In this document: positions 38,801 through 53,800 of the stretch, piece after piece
How positions within the stretch are numbered: the first letter of the stretch is position 1
Layout of the letters: each line of letters begins with the position of its first letter
Source of the DNA: Numida meleagris
Lineage: Eukaryota; Chordata; Aves; Galliformes; Numididae
Assembly (NCBI RefSeq): GCF_002078875.1
Contig: NC_034415.1
Span: 23,832,331-23,896,330, forward strand
Length of the DNA: 64,000 bases
Direction of reading: 5' to 3'
The notes under the pieces: model-generated
The model's input: the letters and a program-made list of their open reading frames with translations, nothing else
Told to the model about the DNA's origin: nothing
The model's database searches: none
Program-made: the position numbers and the translations under genes

Positions 38801-41800
38801 AAAGTAGTATATCTGTGGCTTCTTGACATGATTTTTACAGGCTTAGAATTCTTGAATAAAACCAGGGCAACCCCAACCCCAACCCTCCTCACATTTTTCT
38901 GGCAGTGCGTGTTCAGTTTCCAGTAAGATGGAAATATTAGTTTAACTCCCTATCAAGATGCACTCAGATTTTGGTTTCTCTTAGCCTCAAGACTAGACTG
39001 TGCTTCAAAGCTATGACTATTTCTCTATGAGAAATTCATTATAAACTACTGGCACCTGCCAACTTAAACAGTCTTTGGACACTGACAGAACAATGCCATT
39101 AAAAGCTACATTTATATTGATAACGATGGTCAAAATTTTACAAGGAGTTCACTAACCAGAAGCAACAGTACCAATAGACAAAACTATACCCATAGTTTCC
39201 AACCCCAGTAAAAAATGAAAAGCAAAAGCAACCTTAGGCAGCCTGCATTTCAATAAATGCCTTTAGGACTTAAGTTTCTACATTGCTGTATCTCTTCTGC
39301 AAACAGTGCCTTCTCACCCTGCCCTGAAAGGCCCTCATTGTTCCCATTTCTAGCATTTGCTACCTTAGCAGAAAATTTTATCCCAAGCGCTACAACACGC
39401 ATGACTTCAGAGAATACCATTCATTTGAGGATAAATTGTTAAAAGATACCAATGTCCCAATTCGTGGGAAAATAACAAGCACAGAACACTTGGGTTTTGA
39501 TAGAATTTGAATCCAGGGATAAATTTACTTTAGGTTGTAATAGATTATCACATTAGTGCTTAAGTTATGTAAACATAGATAATTAAAACTCAGTGAATGC
39601 AATGAAATGATTTGAATTATTTTTTAATATAAAACTACATCATCTTATGACTCTGAGCCACCAATTTTCTCAAACAGTTGAGTGATTCAAGCCAGTAAGC
39701 ACCACTGACTTGAGTGGGATAACACAGGTGTTACAAGTTATATAAATGCTCAACAATGCTGAGGAGTTATAAAAACAAGAAAATCTACTTATTAGGTTAT
39801 TTACTTATTAAAAAAAATAATGGATGTGTATACCATAAATCAGTGTTGTGCTGTACTTTGCACTGAAGAGACAAAAATCCATGCAAAATTAATAGTTTTG
39901 GCCACGGGAACGAGCACTGCAAATTCTTCAAGAAAATGATTAAACTCATATGCAGGAAGAAACAGTTACATTGTCTGCAAAAGGCAGTATTTACTCAGGC
40001 TGAATTTCCTCAGAAAAATAAGGACATGTGAATAAAGACTGCTAGATAAGAAGAATAAATAAACAAAGACACAGTGTCATGAACACAACCTTGTGGAGGA
40101 AGAAGAAATAGGAGGTACCCATTCTCTGACTCATTTTAATTTGAAGAGTTACTGAGAACAGCAGCTGAAGGGCGTTCCACACCTGAGTCACCTTACTGCC
40201 AGAAACCAGGACAACAGCAATACTGGAGAGAACTCCTCACGTTAAACCAGAGAGCTTAATTCATATGAAATTCTATTAGCAACTTAAAGTTCTGATCCCA
40301 TTTGGGATCTCAACACCACAGGCAGGTTTGAAAAAGCAACTCGTTCAGATATTATCCCACTACAAGCTATTGGAGTCCACACATTGACAAGGAGACAAGG
40401 ACCTACTCACAGAATGAAATGAGGCTGGTGCAACACAGAAAATCCCTGAGAATGTACTTTGAAAATTTAGGAATTTATCTGGTTATACATTTGGAAAACT
40501 GAAAGTAACTCCTGGTTTGGGAGATCTGGTTTCTACTTTTTAAAAGAAAAACCTAAACTACATCAGTCATGATTGTGAATTATGAATAATAGCTATTTAC
40601 AGTGCAGCAACTACAGGTTTCTTGAGCATAATAAATTCATCTTCTGAACATCTTAAGAAAAGAAGCAGTGAGGAAGGATGTCTTCAAACACATTCAGTAC
40701 TCACTTAAGAATTTTTTTTTAATATAAAGCAAGAACTGTACCTTGTATTACATTCAATACTTCATTAGATGATCGTTTTCCCATAATAATAAGGAAAAGT
40801 GGAAACTGATCTGTCTTCTGAGTTCGAATTGTTTGGGCTACAACACTCCCGAAGTGTCTAGTGCACATCGTCAGAAACCTACATGGGGAAAAAAAATAGT
40901 TAACATAGGGAAGTTGGTTTTGAAGTTATTTAAAAAATACTTACGCTAGTCAGCAGTTTAATTGAGTGCTACTGCTTAACATCTAGGCTTCTGCATTCAA
41001 TTCTAGAGCTCTTTATCCCTTTTTATGAATAAATTATGAAAATATTTACAAATATGACAGACTACAGATTGTCTACATTGAGACAGTAACTGGTAGAGAC
41101 GGTGATTTATTCAATGGAGAATCCCATTTTCTGTTACAGTGCTCTGCAAGCCGTAATTCAAAACCAATCCCCCCCCAAGAAAGATCATGCTAAATGAACT
41201 CGTAAAAACTTCTAAAGAAGAACTAAGATATTCCCTAGTAAACATGAGGAAGTATAAAAATAATATAATTTCATATGAAAGCATAATTTAAGAAAATGTT
41301 TTTAACAGACAGAGAATTAAAGGGTGCTTCAGAATTGTCTTTTCTTTTGTACCAATGCCCTGTCAGTGACATACTTAGCAGTGTGGTCTAAAAACAATAA
41401 TTCTAAGCTTTTGACCAAAAAAAAGCTCTTGGATATTAGCATACAGAAGTCTAGCATTAGTATTCTTAACACGATCTTGAATAAATGAAAAAACTGATAA
41501 AGCTTTTCTCTTCCATTAGAGGACTGTTTGAAATTAGCATTTCTTTCAAGAGAAAAGGGTAGCTTATGATATGTTTTCAGATCTGATGGTAAAAAGTAAA
41601 TGTCATAATAATAATGAATTATGAAAGACCAAATGCAAATATAGAATGCTTTAATAAGATCCAATTTAATAAAGTCTGTAAAAATAATGGACTTTTAATA
41701 ACACGGGTCACAAAAGGCAAAACAGTGGAAATTCTGAGGACTAGCCACTGGTACAGGCTTATTAATTCTTAATTATGTTCATGAAAGGCAACTTAAATCG

Positions 41801-44800
41801 TGTGTTTTCTTATGCCTTATGATAATATTTTAGGTAACAACTACTCGGAAATGTATGCTCTAACTGAAGAGCAAAGTCCTGTTGTCACATGCATTAGAAG
41901 CCAAATCTATTTGAAAAGACAAACTGCATTAAAATGTCAAGCGCTCTAAGTCATTTCTTATCAAAAGATACTGAAAAGATTCAAAAATGTAATTTTTTTA
42001 ATCAACATATATTAAATCTAATAAAATCTCTAAAAAACGAGAAGCCTCCTGAGTACAACACTGGGCTTTTTCAAGGCACTTGAAGTATGAAAAACCCTTC
42101 CGACTCCATTTTGCAGCACAACGATGCCTGCAGTTGGACGGAAGGGCAGCCTGAGTCGGTGGGTGGCAACCCCTGCCCACAGCGAGAGGGCTGGAACGAG
42201 ATGGGCTTTAAGGTCCCTCCCAGCCCAAGCCATCCTGTGATTCTGTGATTCTATGAGCAGGGGTAGCCAGCAAGTACTTCAAAGCCATGAATGTCACCGG
42301 CAGATATCCTTCCTGCCTCCTCAAGTCTCCATCTTTTGTGATTCAGAACTACCAAAATAGATGCCGCTCACTGGACCCGAGCAGGACTCCACGTTCTACT
42401 GAACTAAAGCACAGTAAAGCCAACAAGAAATGTGAGCGTTGTTCGGTGATGTAAAGCTGCATGAAGAGAGATCACCAGCAACCTCCAGCACCTGCACTGC
42501 ATAACTCCTGCTCACCAGGAATCACTCTCACACACCTGCTCATAGCCAGGGCAGCGCTATATGAGCCCCCAGCTATTTCTCATAACATCTCTTCCTTTTG
42601 GTTTACTGTAAGGGTAGGAACTGAACTTTCATTCATGATCGCCACTCCACTTTTCTAATACCTTTTAATAGATTTTGCAACTGCTTAATTAATTTTGCCC
42701 TTTTTTTTTTTCTCTTTTCAGCCTTTCCTGATTCTGCAATTGCTGACCTTTTCACTTGCTCCTATACTCATACCTAGCAAAAAATCTACTCTGTACCAGT
42801 ATTTACTATCCTCAGAAATACATGAATAGGACCAAAACGATTTGAGACAGCCTGCAAGAGAGCTCTCGAGCTTGTTACACATTGTACAAAAGTTTCCCAG
42901 ATGAGACCATTTCCTAACAGCCAATATACAACAAATGATATTAAAATATACTCCTGGCATTACATTTTCATGTAATTCCATCATTAAATGCAATTTAATA
43001 TTACTTTTTAAAAGCTTCTAGAGTGTTACAGAAAAATAACAGCTTCAAAACTCCACTGAAAAACAAGTTTTAAATATTACTGAGCCTCAAAAGCAAAGGG
43101 AACACTTGCTACATCTCCAGTCTATGGTCTATAGTAGCTCCTGATCTTGGATGTTGTATGGAGCTTTGCAAACACTTGGGTTTAGCAATAACGTGGTTTT
43201 TATGAGAACATGTAGCTTTAATTTTTAAGAATAGAAGTGGCCGCTTTTGGCCAAAGTGCTCATTGTCCAAAGCGTTATTTCAGACCTCGAGACTTTTTGA
43301 TCTCCAATGTTCAGCCCACAACTCGGATGTTACTAAGGGGAAAAGGGGGCTTTATTTACAGGCAGCTGCTTCCCAAGGCTAACCTTACCTTTTAGAAACT
43401 TCACACCATCAGAAATGGCTGAGAAAAGCTGTGATTTCTTTTTTTTGAGTATGAGGAAAACAATGATGAATATTAAACACGCAATGTTCCTGATTATTTT
43501 TAATAATAATTATATACTGTGCAAGATCAACATAAAACTCATTAAAATGTTAATGTAAAAATAACATTTTTGTATTAGGTATTTACACTGAAAAAAAGCA
43601 GAAGCTGAGATCAGGAAATGGTATATTTAAACAAGCTTGCTATCCACAGTCGTTATGATACAGAGTTAATATCTTGCCCACACTGGGGGGGTCACAGCTG
43701 TTGACTCAAACACAAAGGATGATAAGCAACAGACACAAGGTATGGTCTAAGGATTTACAAAGCAGCCCGAATTAAATGATGTGGATATTTTCTTTAGTAT
43801 CCACAAGCTAAATAGCCAGGGATTCAGATGCAAAAAACATGATTTTAACCACTTTTTCTTTATGCAAGAATTAAGCCTAGATGAGTGAATTATCTAACTC
43901 TTCGTGCAACGTGGAAGATCTAATTTCATCCTGCCAGGTTCACACAGTTGAGGTAAATACCTTGTAACCCTGTTCAGTCTAAAATACGTCTAGCTAGAAA
44001 CTCATTAATCCATCCTTTCAGGTATCAGTGACACCAGGAAAACTTACTGGTAAAAGTATAAATGAAATACATCTGGATCCCTTGCTCAAATGCTGTGCTA
44101 AAAATGGAAACCAAAGGATGCACTTGCCTTTCAGTGGTAGTTTTGATCGGTCTATTGTAAAGAAAGACACGTAGCATGATTTGCTAAGGAATATCTAAGA
44201 CTGTTAGTTAGCTCTACCAATAATCCAGTTAAAAACAGAGTTTACATGTGGTAGTGAAGTGGGAGAAGCTACAAGCACACTAGAAGTCTGTAAAAGAATA
44301 ATCTTCAGAAATCAGAGAAACAATCTGATAAATTAAATGCAATTCAACACAGCCACTGAAACTCTCTAAGCAGAAGAGCTCCACAAATACAGAGTAAGAA
44401 CCAAGCAGTTAGGGAAGAAAAAAATGTATGACGTGAAGAAGAAATTGGGTGAATAATCAGAAACATGGTTTGCACAACGTGAAATAATCCTCTTTCTGTA
44501 TTTAGTACTAAGAAAGCAGTTTTAGGCACAGCACACCAGTAAAAATGTAGACCTATCACAGGAGGACCATATAAAGCTTGCAATAATAAATGTCTATAAA
44601 GGATGAGATACAAGGAGATGATGTAGGAATCAGGGTTGCTTAGAATTGCTAAAAAAAAAAAAAAAAAAGTAAGGAAACACAGTGGCACTTTTAAAGTCAG
44701 AAAGAAAGAAAGAGCATCTCTCATTAACTACTGAGTGTACCAAGATTTAATTGTCATCGATTGCTGTAAGATAAACTCAGGTTAAATATTAGTGAGAACT

Positions 44801-47800
44801 GCCTAAAGGCAGGGAAAGTCAAGTACTGGAACTAGTTAAGAAGAGATGCTGAGAAATCTCCCTCACACCGAAGATCAGATCTGACAGCCATGGGTCCAGA
44901 ATGACACAGTACACTTGAGCCTTCTGGCCAGGTATGGACTAAACACTGTGATCTGCAGCTCTCTGACACCTGCTGACAGTCACAGTGGTAACAAAGAGAA
45001 GAGTGGAGAGGTCAAAGCAGAATCATCTTAACCTAAGCAGGACAGACACCCACACTTCTGCACAGAGCTTTGTCCCCACCAGGCACTCTGCAGTACCAAG
45101 CAGATTCAGCCATGCCTTTCCGCTGTATTTTAGTACAAATTCTGACTCTGCCAGCTGAATGACTTCTTCTCACGGTTGTTTTAGACACCCTCATAGATGC
45201 AGCTCAGTTTCTCTAGAGCTCCCATTCCACCTGGCGTTAGATTTCACTGGCGCACTTGTGGATTCCTGTGTTTAAACAAACCTATGAATGATTTCTTTCT
45301 TCCACCTCAAGGCAGCCCAACAGGTCTGCCTTGTCTACACCTTCTTCTGCCTTCAGTTCTTGCACAGGACAGTAGAGAGGTTGATTCCTTCCCATTTTCT
45401 GTTCAACAAGTATGACACACCACACCATGGTTTGAGTCCAGCGGGACAGAACTTGCTTCAGGATTTGTTCTTATAATAGGAACTTAAAATATATGCTTGC
45501 AAATGTATCAATGGTTAATTCCTCGGGTTTTAGTAACTTTTTCAGATGACCTTAAAGCATTTTCACAAGTTCATAAAATGACACAGTGAAAACTTCCATC
45601 AGAAAAAACAGAGAATCTACTTTCTATTTATAGCTGAATATTATGGAGACATCCATATCTTCCTAATCACAATCAAATTAAAATGCATTCTAAGGCTTTT
45701 AATTTTCCAAATTTGGGCATTTTTAGATTAGTACCATGAAATTACCTTGAAGTACATAAATATTTAAAGAAGGATAGTTTACCTTTTCTAGTGGGTGTAT
45801 AATAAACAGTTTAACCATCATCTATATACAGGCTGTTTTGTTCTCCATCTAAAGAGACAATCACCTTTTATCCTTTTCCTTTTTTCTTCATTTCAGTGCT
45901 ATTAGGAAACTACTCACAAGTGCAACCCTGAACAATACTATGCAGTAATTATGACTAGATGACAAAGAGATGTGAACAATTACTGAGCCCATTTTGAAAC
46001 CCTACACTAATAAAGTCATTAGATGCTGCCCTTGCCATGAGCCTTCTAAAAGCTTCTGAAGTTACAAGAACACACGGCATTGTTCGTTAGGACAATTGCT
46101 GTTGGCAGAATGCAAACCTTGAGTTAAACCATGCTGCAAATTGATCTTGACATTCTGTTAAGACCGCCACTAAAATCAAAAGCAAAGGAGAAAAGGAGAA
46201 AATGAGCGGGTGGGATGTAATCATGGAACAGAAGGGTTCCCTCCTCACCTTCTTTCCTCTTCCTCCTCAAAACAAACCATACAGAAAATAACAAACTCGC
46301 CTGGTGTTTGAGAGCCTTTATTTTTAAAACATTAATTAGACTTTTGGCCTGTTTTTATGGACTCACACTGTATTGCCATTCACGTAAATTAAATAAAATA
46401 TTACAAAATACACTAGATAAGGTTTTCACACTGGTCTGTGAAAGCTGTTAAGGATTTGATATCCAAAGAACAAGTCAACAGTTTTGCAAGCAACATATAC
46501 AGCATCTACGGCCACTCATCAGGAGGCGGTGAGAAATTAAATCACCAAGCTCAGCACTGTCAGACCCCACACCTGCAATATATTTGCTGAAGGATCTAAT
46601 AGGATTGGGGGAGCTAGAGCAGTATGGTCAACTGGTCTTCATCCAGGCATGCATCATTCAGTAGGTTAGTATCAGGGGTCAGCAGCTGTGAATATGGCTA
46701 ATTACTTGATGACGGAAATTGCAGGTGAAGACAACCTGCTGCTGAGAAGCACTTTGGTCAATTAACTCTTTCCTAAGCTTAAGCAAAATGAAAAACTATC
46801 ATTTGAACATTAAAACTAACAAGTACCTGTCATCAGAGCTGAGAGAAGTTGGCAACACCTTGAAATACAGCACCCAAGGGCAAAGACATCAAAAGCTGAA
46901 AAGCTGCTACAGACGTTTGAGGCAATGTTTTATGGTTTGGGCATTGCTTTGCTTGGCAAACATGTACTTTGGAAACCTGTTAATATTATGCATAAGCTAT
47001 ATTTGTAAATGCTGTGTGTACAAACGTAAAAGCATGTGTGCACGTCTAGGTATACATGTATTTATGAATATTCACTATATACATATATTTATACCCAGTC
47101 CATGTATTACATTAATATATATTAACGTATTAGCAAAAGTAGTCATGCGTGTGCTTGCACACATATATACAAACATATGCCAGCTATACACACACAAACA
47201 CAGCATTATTTTATAATAATGGTGTTTAGTCAACTCTTCAAAGTCCTAAGATCCCAGAACTACAGCTGCTCACATCTGGCCCTGCAGCCGAGCTCTCCCA
47301 GAAGCTCTCCGGAAACTCAAGGAAGTGCTCAGCCCGTGCAATGGCCCAACGCAGCTGGTGAGCTGCTGCAGCTTGGCCCAAAGGTACAGCCAGAATTGTC
47401 AGTGCTGCTACGGGCAGGCAGCACTACTACTGGAGACACTGCTACCTCTTCTAACTGCATTTCTGCTCTTTGAGAGTGGCACGATAGCAAATCTTCATGA
47501 GGCAAGCCAGTGAGTGATTGCTAAGCTCAAGGTTCATCCTAACTTGAATGGAATACAAGAAGAAAGTAAAAGTTATACCTGCAGCTGGTTCTTTTTCCTT
47601 TTGAATTTCAAAAAACTGAAATATAAATACTTCTAAAGAAGTCCATCTACAGTAATGAAATTCCTGTCTCACTACTCATGTTGAAGTGTCACTATTGATG
47701 AGTGCAAATAAAGTGGGCCCAATTCCCCCTCATTTCCCATGCTGGCTTGGCTTTACATGCACTAATGCCACTCTAACAGCACGAATAAGTTGCTTTGGGG

Positions 47801-50800
47801 TTACATTAATTGGTAAAAAACACCAAAAAAAAAACAGGTCCCCTTGTTTTCTCACCCTTCAAACGAAGCTACATGCAAACGTATTCGTGGGGAAACAGAA
47901 CAGAGTACTCTGAGACCACTGCCATTGTGCCACATAACGAAGTGTAGTAATTAAACAGAGGTACTGCATATTTATTTATGGGAATGCCTACAGTGCATTG
48001 GCACTTTCCAGAGAGGGACGGAAGCATCACGCTCACTCTAAAGAAATCACAGGAGTAGGATCTGACACTAAACACAAACGATAAATTATTTCAATTCAAG
48101 CCAGCCTGCCTTGTTCACCCCTTAGTATTTTTTGACCTCACTGTTAATATGACAGTTTCTTTGTTGTTGTTAATAGAAAGCAAAAAAATGAAGGCTTAAA
48201 AACCCTATCGTACTACACAATCGGTGACTAGGTTCATTGAGAATAGCTATAAAGACTTAAACAAGCCCTTTATTTAGTGTTTTAAGAAGTGTCATAAGGA
48301 GTTAATAGGACACAGCTGTACAGGCTCTTTCTAATAAGCAGCTTCTGTCGCTTTGGTCACCACAGGTGTCTCTGTAACCTGCAAACTCTTATTACTAGTG
48401 TATCAAAGTTGTGCTACTTAATAGATTTCTTTAGTAAAACACAACAAAGCAATTACATGGCTGTTGATCGTCAGTCATAAAAAAACCCTCAAACACAGTT
48501 TTTCAAAAGAAACTACACTGCAATTTTTTGTCATTGTAAAATAAAGGAAACTAGAGAATTAAATAGAAAACCAAACAATAGAACAGCAGGTAGTCAGCTG
48601 AACTTAGCCACTACAGATGGTTTAGAAATAGTGTTTCCTTCTACACCAAGTTGTGGGATAAAAGAAAAGGAGGAGGCTCCTTACTGCCAATGAATGGCAA
48701 TACCAAAAGACTTAAGCAAGTTTCCCGACATGTATTTGGGCCCATGAAAGACCCTAGATATTTCTTCTTCCTCTCTTTCTCTTTCCTGTTTGATTTTCCC
48801 CCCACAATTTTTTAACTGTTCTCTAGAATAAATTAAACTAGGATCATAATTACAGATACATACAATGACAAAATGCAGAAGATCTAGTGAGGAATTCCTA
48901 TGAAACATAAGTGTCATTTAAAAATCATATTATTAGACAAGGAGATTGTTCTATTCTCCCTTGTCCACTTAAGATAAAGAAATATAGGTTGTAATTTACA
49001 TATTTAAGAATATGAATGCATGAATGCTGTATAGCAATAGCCAATTTCTAGCAAGTCACAAGGAAAATAAATGAAGATATCCTTTTAATTATTCATTAAT
49101 CAATGGAATTGTGTAAAAAATTGCATCTGTATCCCAGGCCAAAGGACTGTTGCATGTTTTGTTCACATGATAGAATAATTACTATAATACAGTAATATAC
49201 ACTAAGCATTATCCAAGTAGTCTTCTGTGTAAGCAATGGTGATGAAATAGCATCCAAGTCAGAAAACCAGACAGGTCCGATTTCTAAAAGTAGTCATAAA
49301 ATTGGTATTTTCAATAGTTTATGACCAACTGATAAGTAACTGAAGGAGAGAAATGCATGAAGATATGCAAATTTGTTGGTAACACCCAAAAAGAAGTAGA
49401 AGTGGAATCTACAAATTTTAGCTCCTTTACACATCAGTAGCATGATGGCCTAAGATCCAGGACAGTTTTTTATTTACAGTTTGTATTAAAACTTACTAAA
49501 ACATCTAAACACTACCAATGGAGTTCTGGAAGCAACTTGGATTTCAAGAAAAGTCTATATGATTTGTAAGCTTTAATTTCTTTTATAATCTGTTTTTAAT
49601 ATTCATTTACCAAATTAATGTTATTTTTACATAAAGTAAGACTTTCATTAGTAACAGTAGTTATTCCAAAGGAGTACCCAGACAGTCCTGTAGGCATAAT
49701 AGTAATGTAGTATATACCCACACTACAATGCAGAGGCTTGAAGACATGGTACTACATTTGCAGAATAAATTCTGAAACAGTAAAAGGAACTGATTTATTG
49801 AATTATTTTTCCTATTCAGGAATAAGAAGTCCATTTGTAATGAAAGCAAGGAAGGTTCAATTCCCAGTGCACATCGGACAGCACAATTTCATTGATCGGC
49901 TATGAACAAGCAAGTTTTTAATTCAAATAAATACCAAGCAACAAGACACTTGATACACAGAGATGACACAGAGACAGGCTTCTCCCCTTACAGTCCAAAG
50001 AGCCTTACCTTGCTCTGTTTGCTTCTTTTGTCATGTCCCACGCCCAGGTTATGAAGTTCTGACTCAGATATGAGACAATAGATTCAGCACACAGCATTTG
50101 TGAGCAGAAGACGTTGGTTAGTACGCTTTCATCATGGTGGAGGTAGATAGCAAGAAGCTTTCTCTGAAAAGACACGAGAAAAGATTGAACAGAGAAAATT
50201 TCCTCACTATTTAGTAAAATAAAATTACTGTTGCAGATTTGTGCATCACTACACCCAATGGCATTTACTGAAGGTGTTAAGTACTCATAAGATTTCAAGG
50301 CAAATGGTCCATCCCACTTCCTAATACTTTTATTTCAGGTACTACAATATATACTTAGAACATGGAAAATAACATTTCATTACCAAATAAAAAATTTCAT
50401 TAATTGACTTAGCTTAAAAAATGTATGAATTTTTTTGGCTTGCTGTCCAATAAAGATAACACTTGGAACAATTCCCTGAGCAAGGAATTCACCCCTTAAT
50501 ACAGCAGAGTCTAAGATTCTAAAGAAATACAATTATACGCAACCTTAAAAAAAGACAGTGTATTATTAACATCCCATCTGTAGCCAAACAAAAGAGGAAA
50601 TAGAGTAAGTAACTGCAGAGCTGTCCAAAGTCCCGAGGCCTGTAATGCTGCATGCTGGATGTTTTGGCAGCTCTCCATCCAGTCGTGTGGTGTGGAGAGG
50701 CCTAAGGCACATCAGTCTCTCACCTACGTTGTAAGTCGATGTGCGGCCAAAAGGCCACACACCAGCCTGGCTGGCTACATCTCCTGTGGAGCTGAGGAGG

Positions 50801-53800
50801 AAGGTATCTGTCCTGGCACTGCAAACGTGTAGGACAGGCAAAGGAAGCAGCACCGGAGTCACAGAATCGCCTCTTCTCTGGGCTGACCTCTAGAGATGGG
50901 CAACAGATCAAATGAGAGAATCCCACTCTACATTTCTGAGTTCTCATATATCTCATCATAGTTGCTATGTTAGTAAAGACTAGATGCTGAAGATGGTATT
51001 TGTGTCTCTTGAAACCAGAGCAGCTTTGCCTTGTTCTTCTGAAATCCCATCAAGTAATATTTGAACGTCACTGGCAGCAGCATACAGCTATGCCGTGTAC
51101 CCATGATACTTTCTGGAAACGGAGTCTATGTGTACACAAGATAAGAATGCAAATTCAGAAAAATATAGGAGAACTATAAGCTAGTAAAGGATCACAATCC
51201 CATGTGCGCTAATCAATCAATTACAAAGAGCATTAAGAAAATTACGATGTTCCACATACAACCACCACCATATTGTAAAATCCTATGTGAAAATACTCTC
51301 TTAGACCATATAGTAAATGGTATTTTCAGACTTTTATTTAAAGGTCATTTGAAATCTCTTCATTATAACTAAGATTGATGTGGCAAAATATGGGAGGCAA
51401 TGTTGAGACAAATTTTCTACTAGAAAAAAAAACTATAAATTTTTTTTAATAAAAAACAACCTCAAAGACTAGCTTTGGATAAAATCTAATGACTGTTTAT
51501 AAAAAGAAGAACACATTTGAACATTAGACTTTCGGAAAAGGATTAGTAATTTGCATTAATGTTTGTCTAATTTAATTTAAATGTTCTTCAGAACCAAGTA
51601 CACATGTGCCGAGAAGGGCCATTAATGAGCCCAACATGCAGAGATCCATATAAGAGCAGCCAACAATGTTGACTGAAACTAAACTTGAAAATCCAGGGCA
51701 CTAATGCGCAATATCAAGCAATAAAACAGCATTTCTGTGGTGATATTTAATTTAAAAAGAAGAAAGAGGCAGGGGAAGATCAGGCACTGTCTGTTTCTGA
51801 GGATCAGCCATTCTGCATTTCAAAGCGTCGATCCCTGCAATATCCAGGTTACTGTGCTAGAATCTCGACTATTATATAGCACTTGTAAGAGAGGGAGGGC
51901 AAAGATGTGTTTACTCAGTGATTAGGGCCTTAGAATAAGCCTCTAGCTCCTAGAGAGACAGCTCACCACTTATTCATTTGGACCAATTCACAAAGCCTAG
52001 AAAGATTAAACATCCATGCTGAGAAGACAAGCGAATGCAGACGGTGAAAAAGAAATAAAAATTCTTTAAAAACTCTGAGATGACTTCATTATTTTTTCCA
52101 CAAGGAAACTTTAGGAAAGTGTTTAGTTAGAGAAAAACCCATATTGACCTCTCTCTAAACCCTTAATCTTTCCTTTGTGGTGGCACTGCTTTGTGGTAAG
52201 CGGATGGCTTTGCTCTCCTCTTTTCACGGGGAGCGGGTAGAAAAAAAGGCTCTTGAGAAACACTTTTAGTTCCAAAGAAACAACCCCATGAAACTGTTAA
52301 ATATGAGATTCCATACAACTGAATGTTTCAAAATATGTACAGTTTTAGGCTTAAAGATTTAGGGACAAATTTTAGTAAACAAAACAGGCGCATATACAAT
52401 AGATGTTTACACTGAGCTACTTTACAAGTGAATGTAGTTTTTGTTACATCAGTAAACCTTGTCAGGCAAAGACGAAACTCCATCATATATAAAGATTGTA
52501 CTCATGTCTGATAGCGTGTCCACAAAGTTAAGGTTGGCCACAGGCACAGTGCTAGGGCAAATGAAAAGTGGTAGCAGGAGGAATAGAAGCACTGAAACAT
52601 CATTTTGAAAAATCCCAGCAGAAGGAGAGAATATTTTGTTCCTGGAAAAACGTGTTATTGCAAAAGGCTTGGAGCTGTTTTTTGGAGGGGGAGGGAGGCT
52701 TTTCTTTTTAACCTATGGTAATACAGATTTGTAAGGAGATTTTTGTTGACATTGGAAAAAAAAATCAGAGTAAAATCTAAGATCTTAAGGTTACTAATAT
52801 AGGGAATTGGTCAGTCAATACAAATAAAATTGGCTTACTAAATGGTTGAACAGTCCTGACTTCCAGGAAAGAAGCCTATTAATGCCACATCAGTCTGTTC
52901 AGTGTTGGATTTCTCAAAAACATAGTGACTTGTGGGTTATATACAGAGCACAAAATTTTTTCCATGGGGAAGAGTTTTTGTTAGTCCTCAGGTATGGCAC
53001 ACTGAAAAGGTTTTGAGTACCAAATATCTGATGGATTTTAAGAGTTAAGCCATCAAGAGATCTATTTTTCAGAGCACGCTGATGATGAAGACCAAGCAGT
53101 CATGTACTAGAATTTTCAGAAGGGGCCTGGATTTACAAGCACGATGAATGTAAGCCTCATCATCGTCAACAATACTTAAGGTCCTAAGCGCTTCAACTTG
53201 AAGCTCCAGGTTCCATTTTATTGGAAAGGAAAAAGGGACATTTAAAAGATGTGCATTTCAGCATCTTAGTTATCTAAATGATATATATATATATGAAATA
53301 CATATATATATATTATATACGTATATATTTTATACACATATATGTGTATATACACATATATACATATATACTTACATATATATATACATATGTATATACA
53401 GATCTCAAGCACTTTTTTCTACAACTCCTTTTACCCTCGTACTGTGCACAAAACCCAGCCGGTCTTGGCCCTGCCCACCCGCAGTATCACATCCACCACT
53501 CCATATTTGTAGGGAAGTGCTACAGCCCCCTCCTGCCTGATTTTGATCTGCTGATGGAATACACCAGGCACAGGGCACCCTAGAAGGAAACACAGGCTGT
53601 GGATGGACAAGAAATGAAGGCAAAGTTGTCACCAAGGCAGAAAGAAATACACATCTTCATGAGACTGAGAGACTGACTTGATCATCACTGAGCAATGGAA
53701 TATTCAAGTTTCTCAGTCAGTTCCTAAGAACATGAGTGACTTTCAGATATCTCAAAAGAATATGAACTAGAATGAGAATAGCAATACAGTCATAAGCGTC

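Larger units (their letters stand above)
40879..50008 (-). other. FAF1: FAF1 intron (9.1 kb)
   Basis: Donor GTAAGG, acceptor TAG. It holds a plus-oriented CR1 tail (42125-42256), an A18 run (44651-44668) and a GC-richer stretch at 47260-47470 of unknown origin. No additional exon is evident. Confidence 0.88.

Noticed and set aside
42030..42233. Open frames on the minus strand near 42000-42230
   Set aside because: They are read antisense through a CR1 3' tail and have no splice or start context.
53278..53583. 101-codon plus-strand open frame rich in Tyr and Ile
   Set aside because: Its first half is translated AT microsatellite; there is no homology or gene context.
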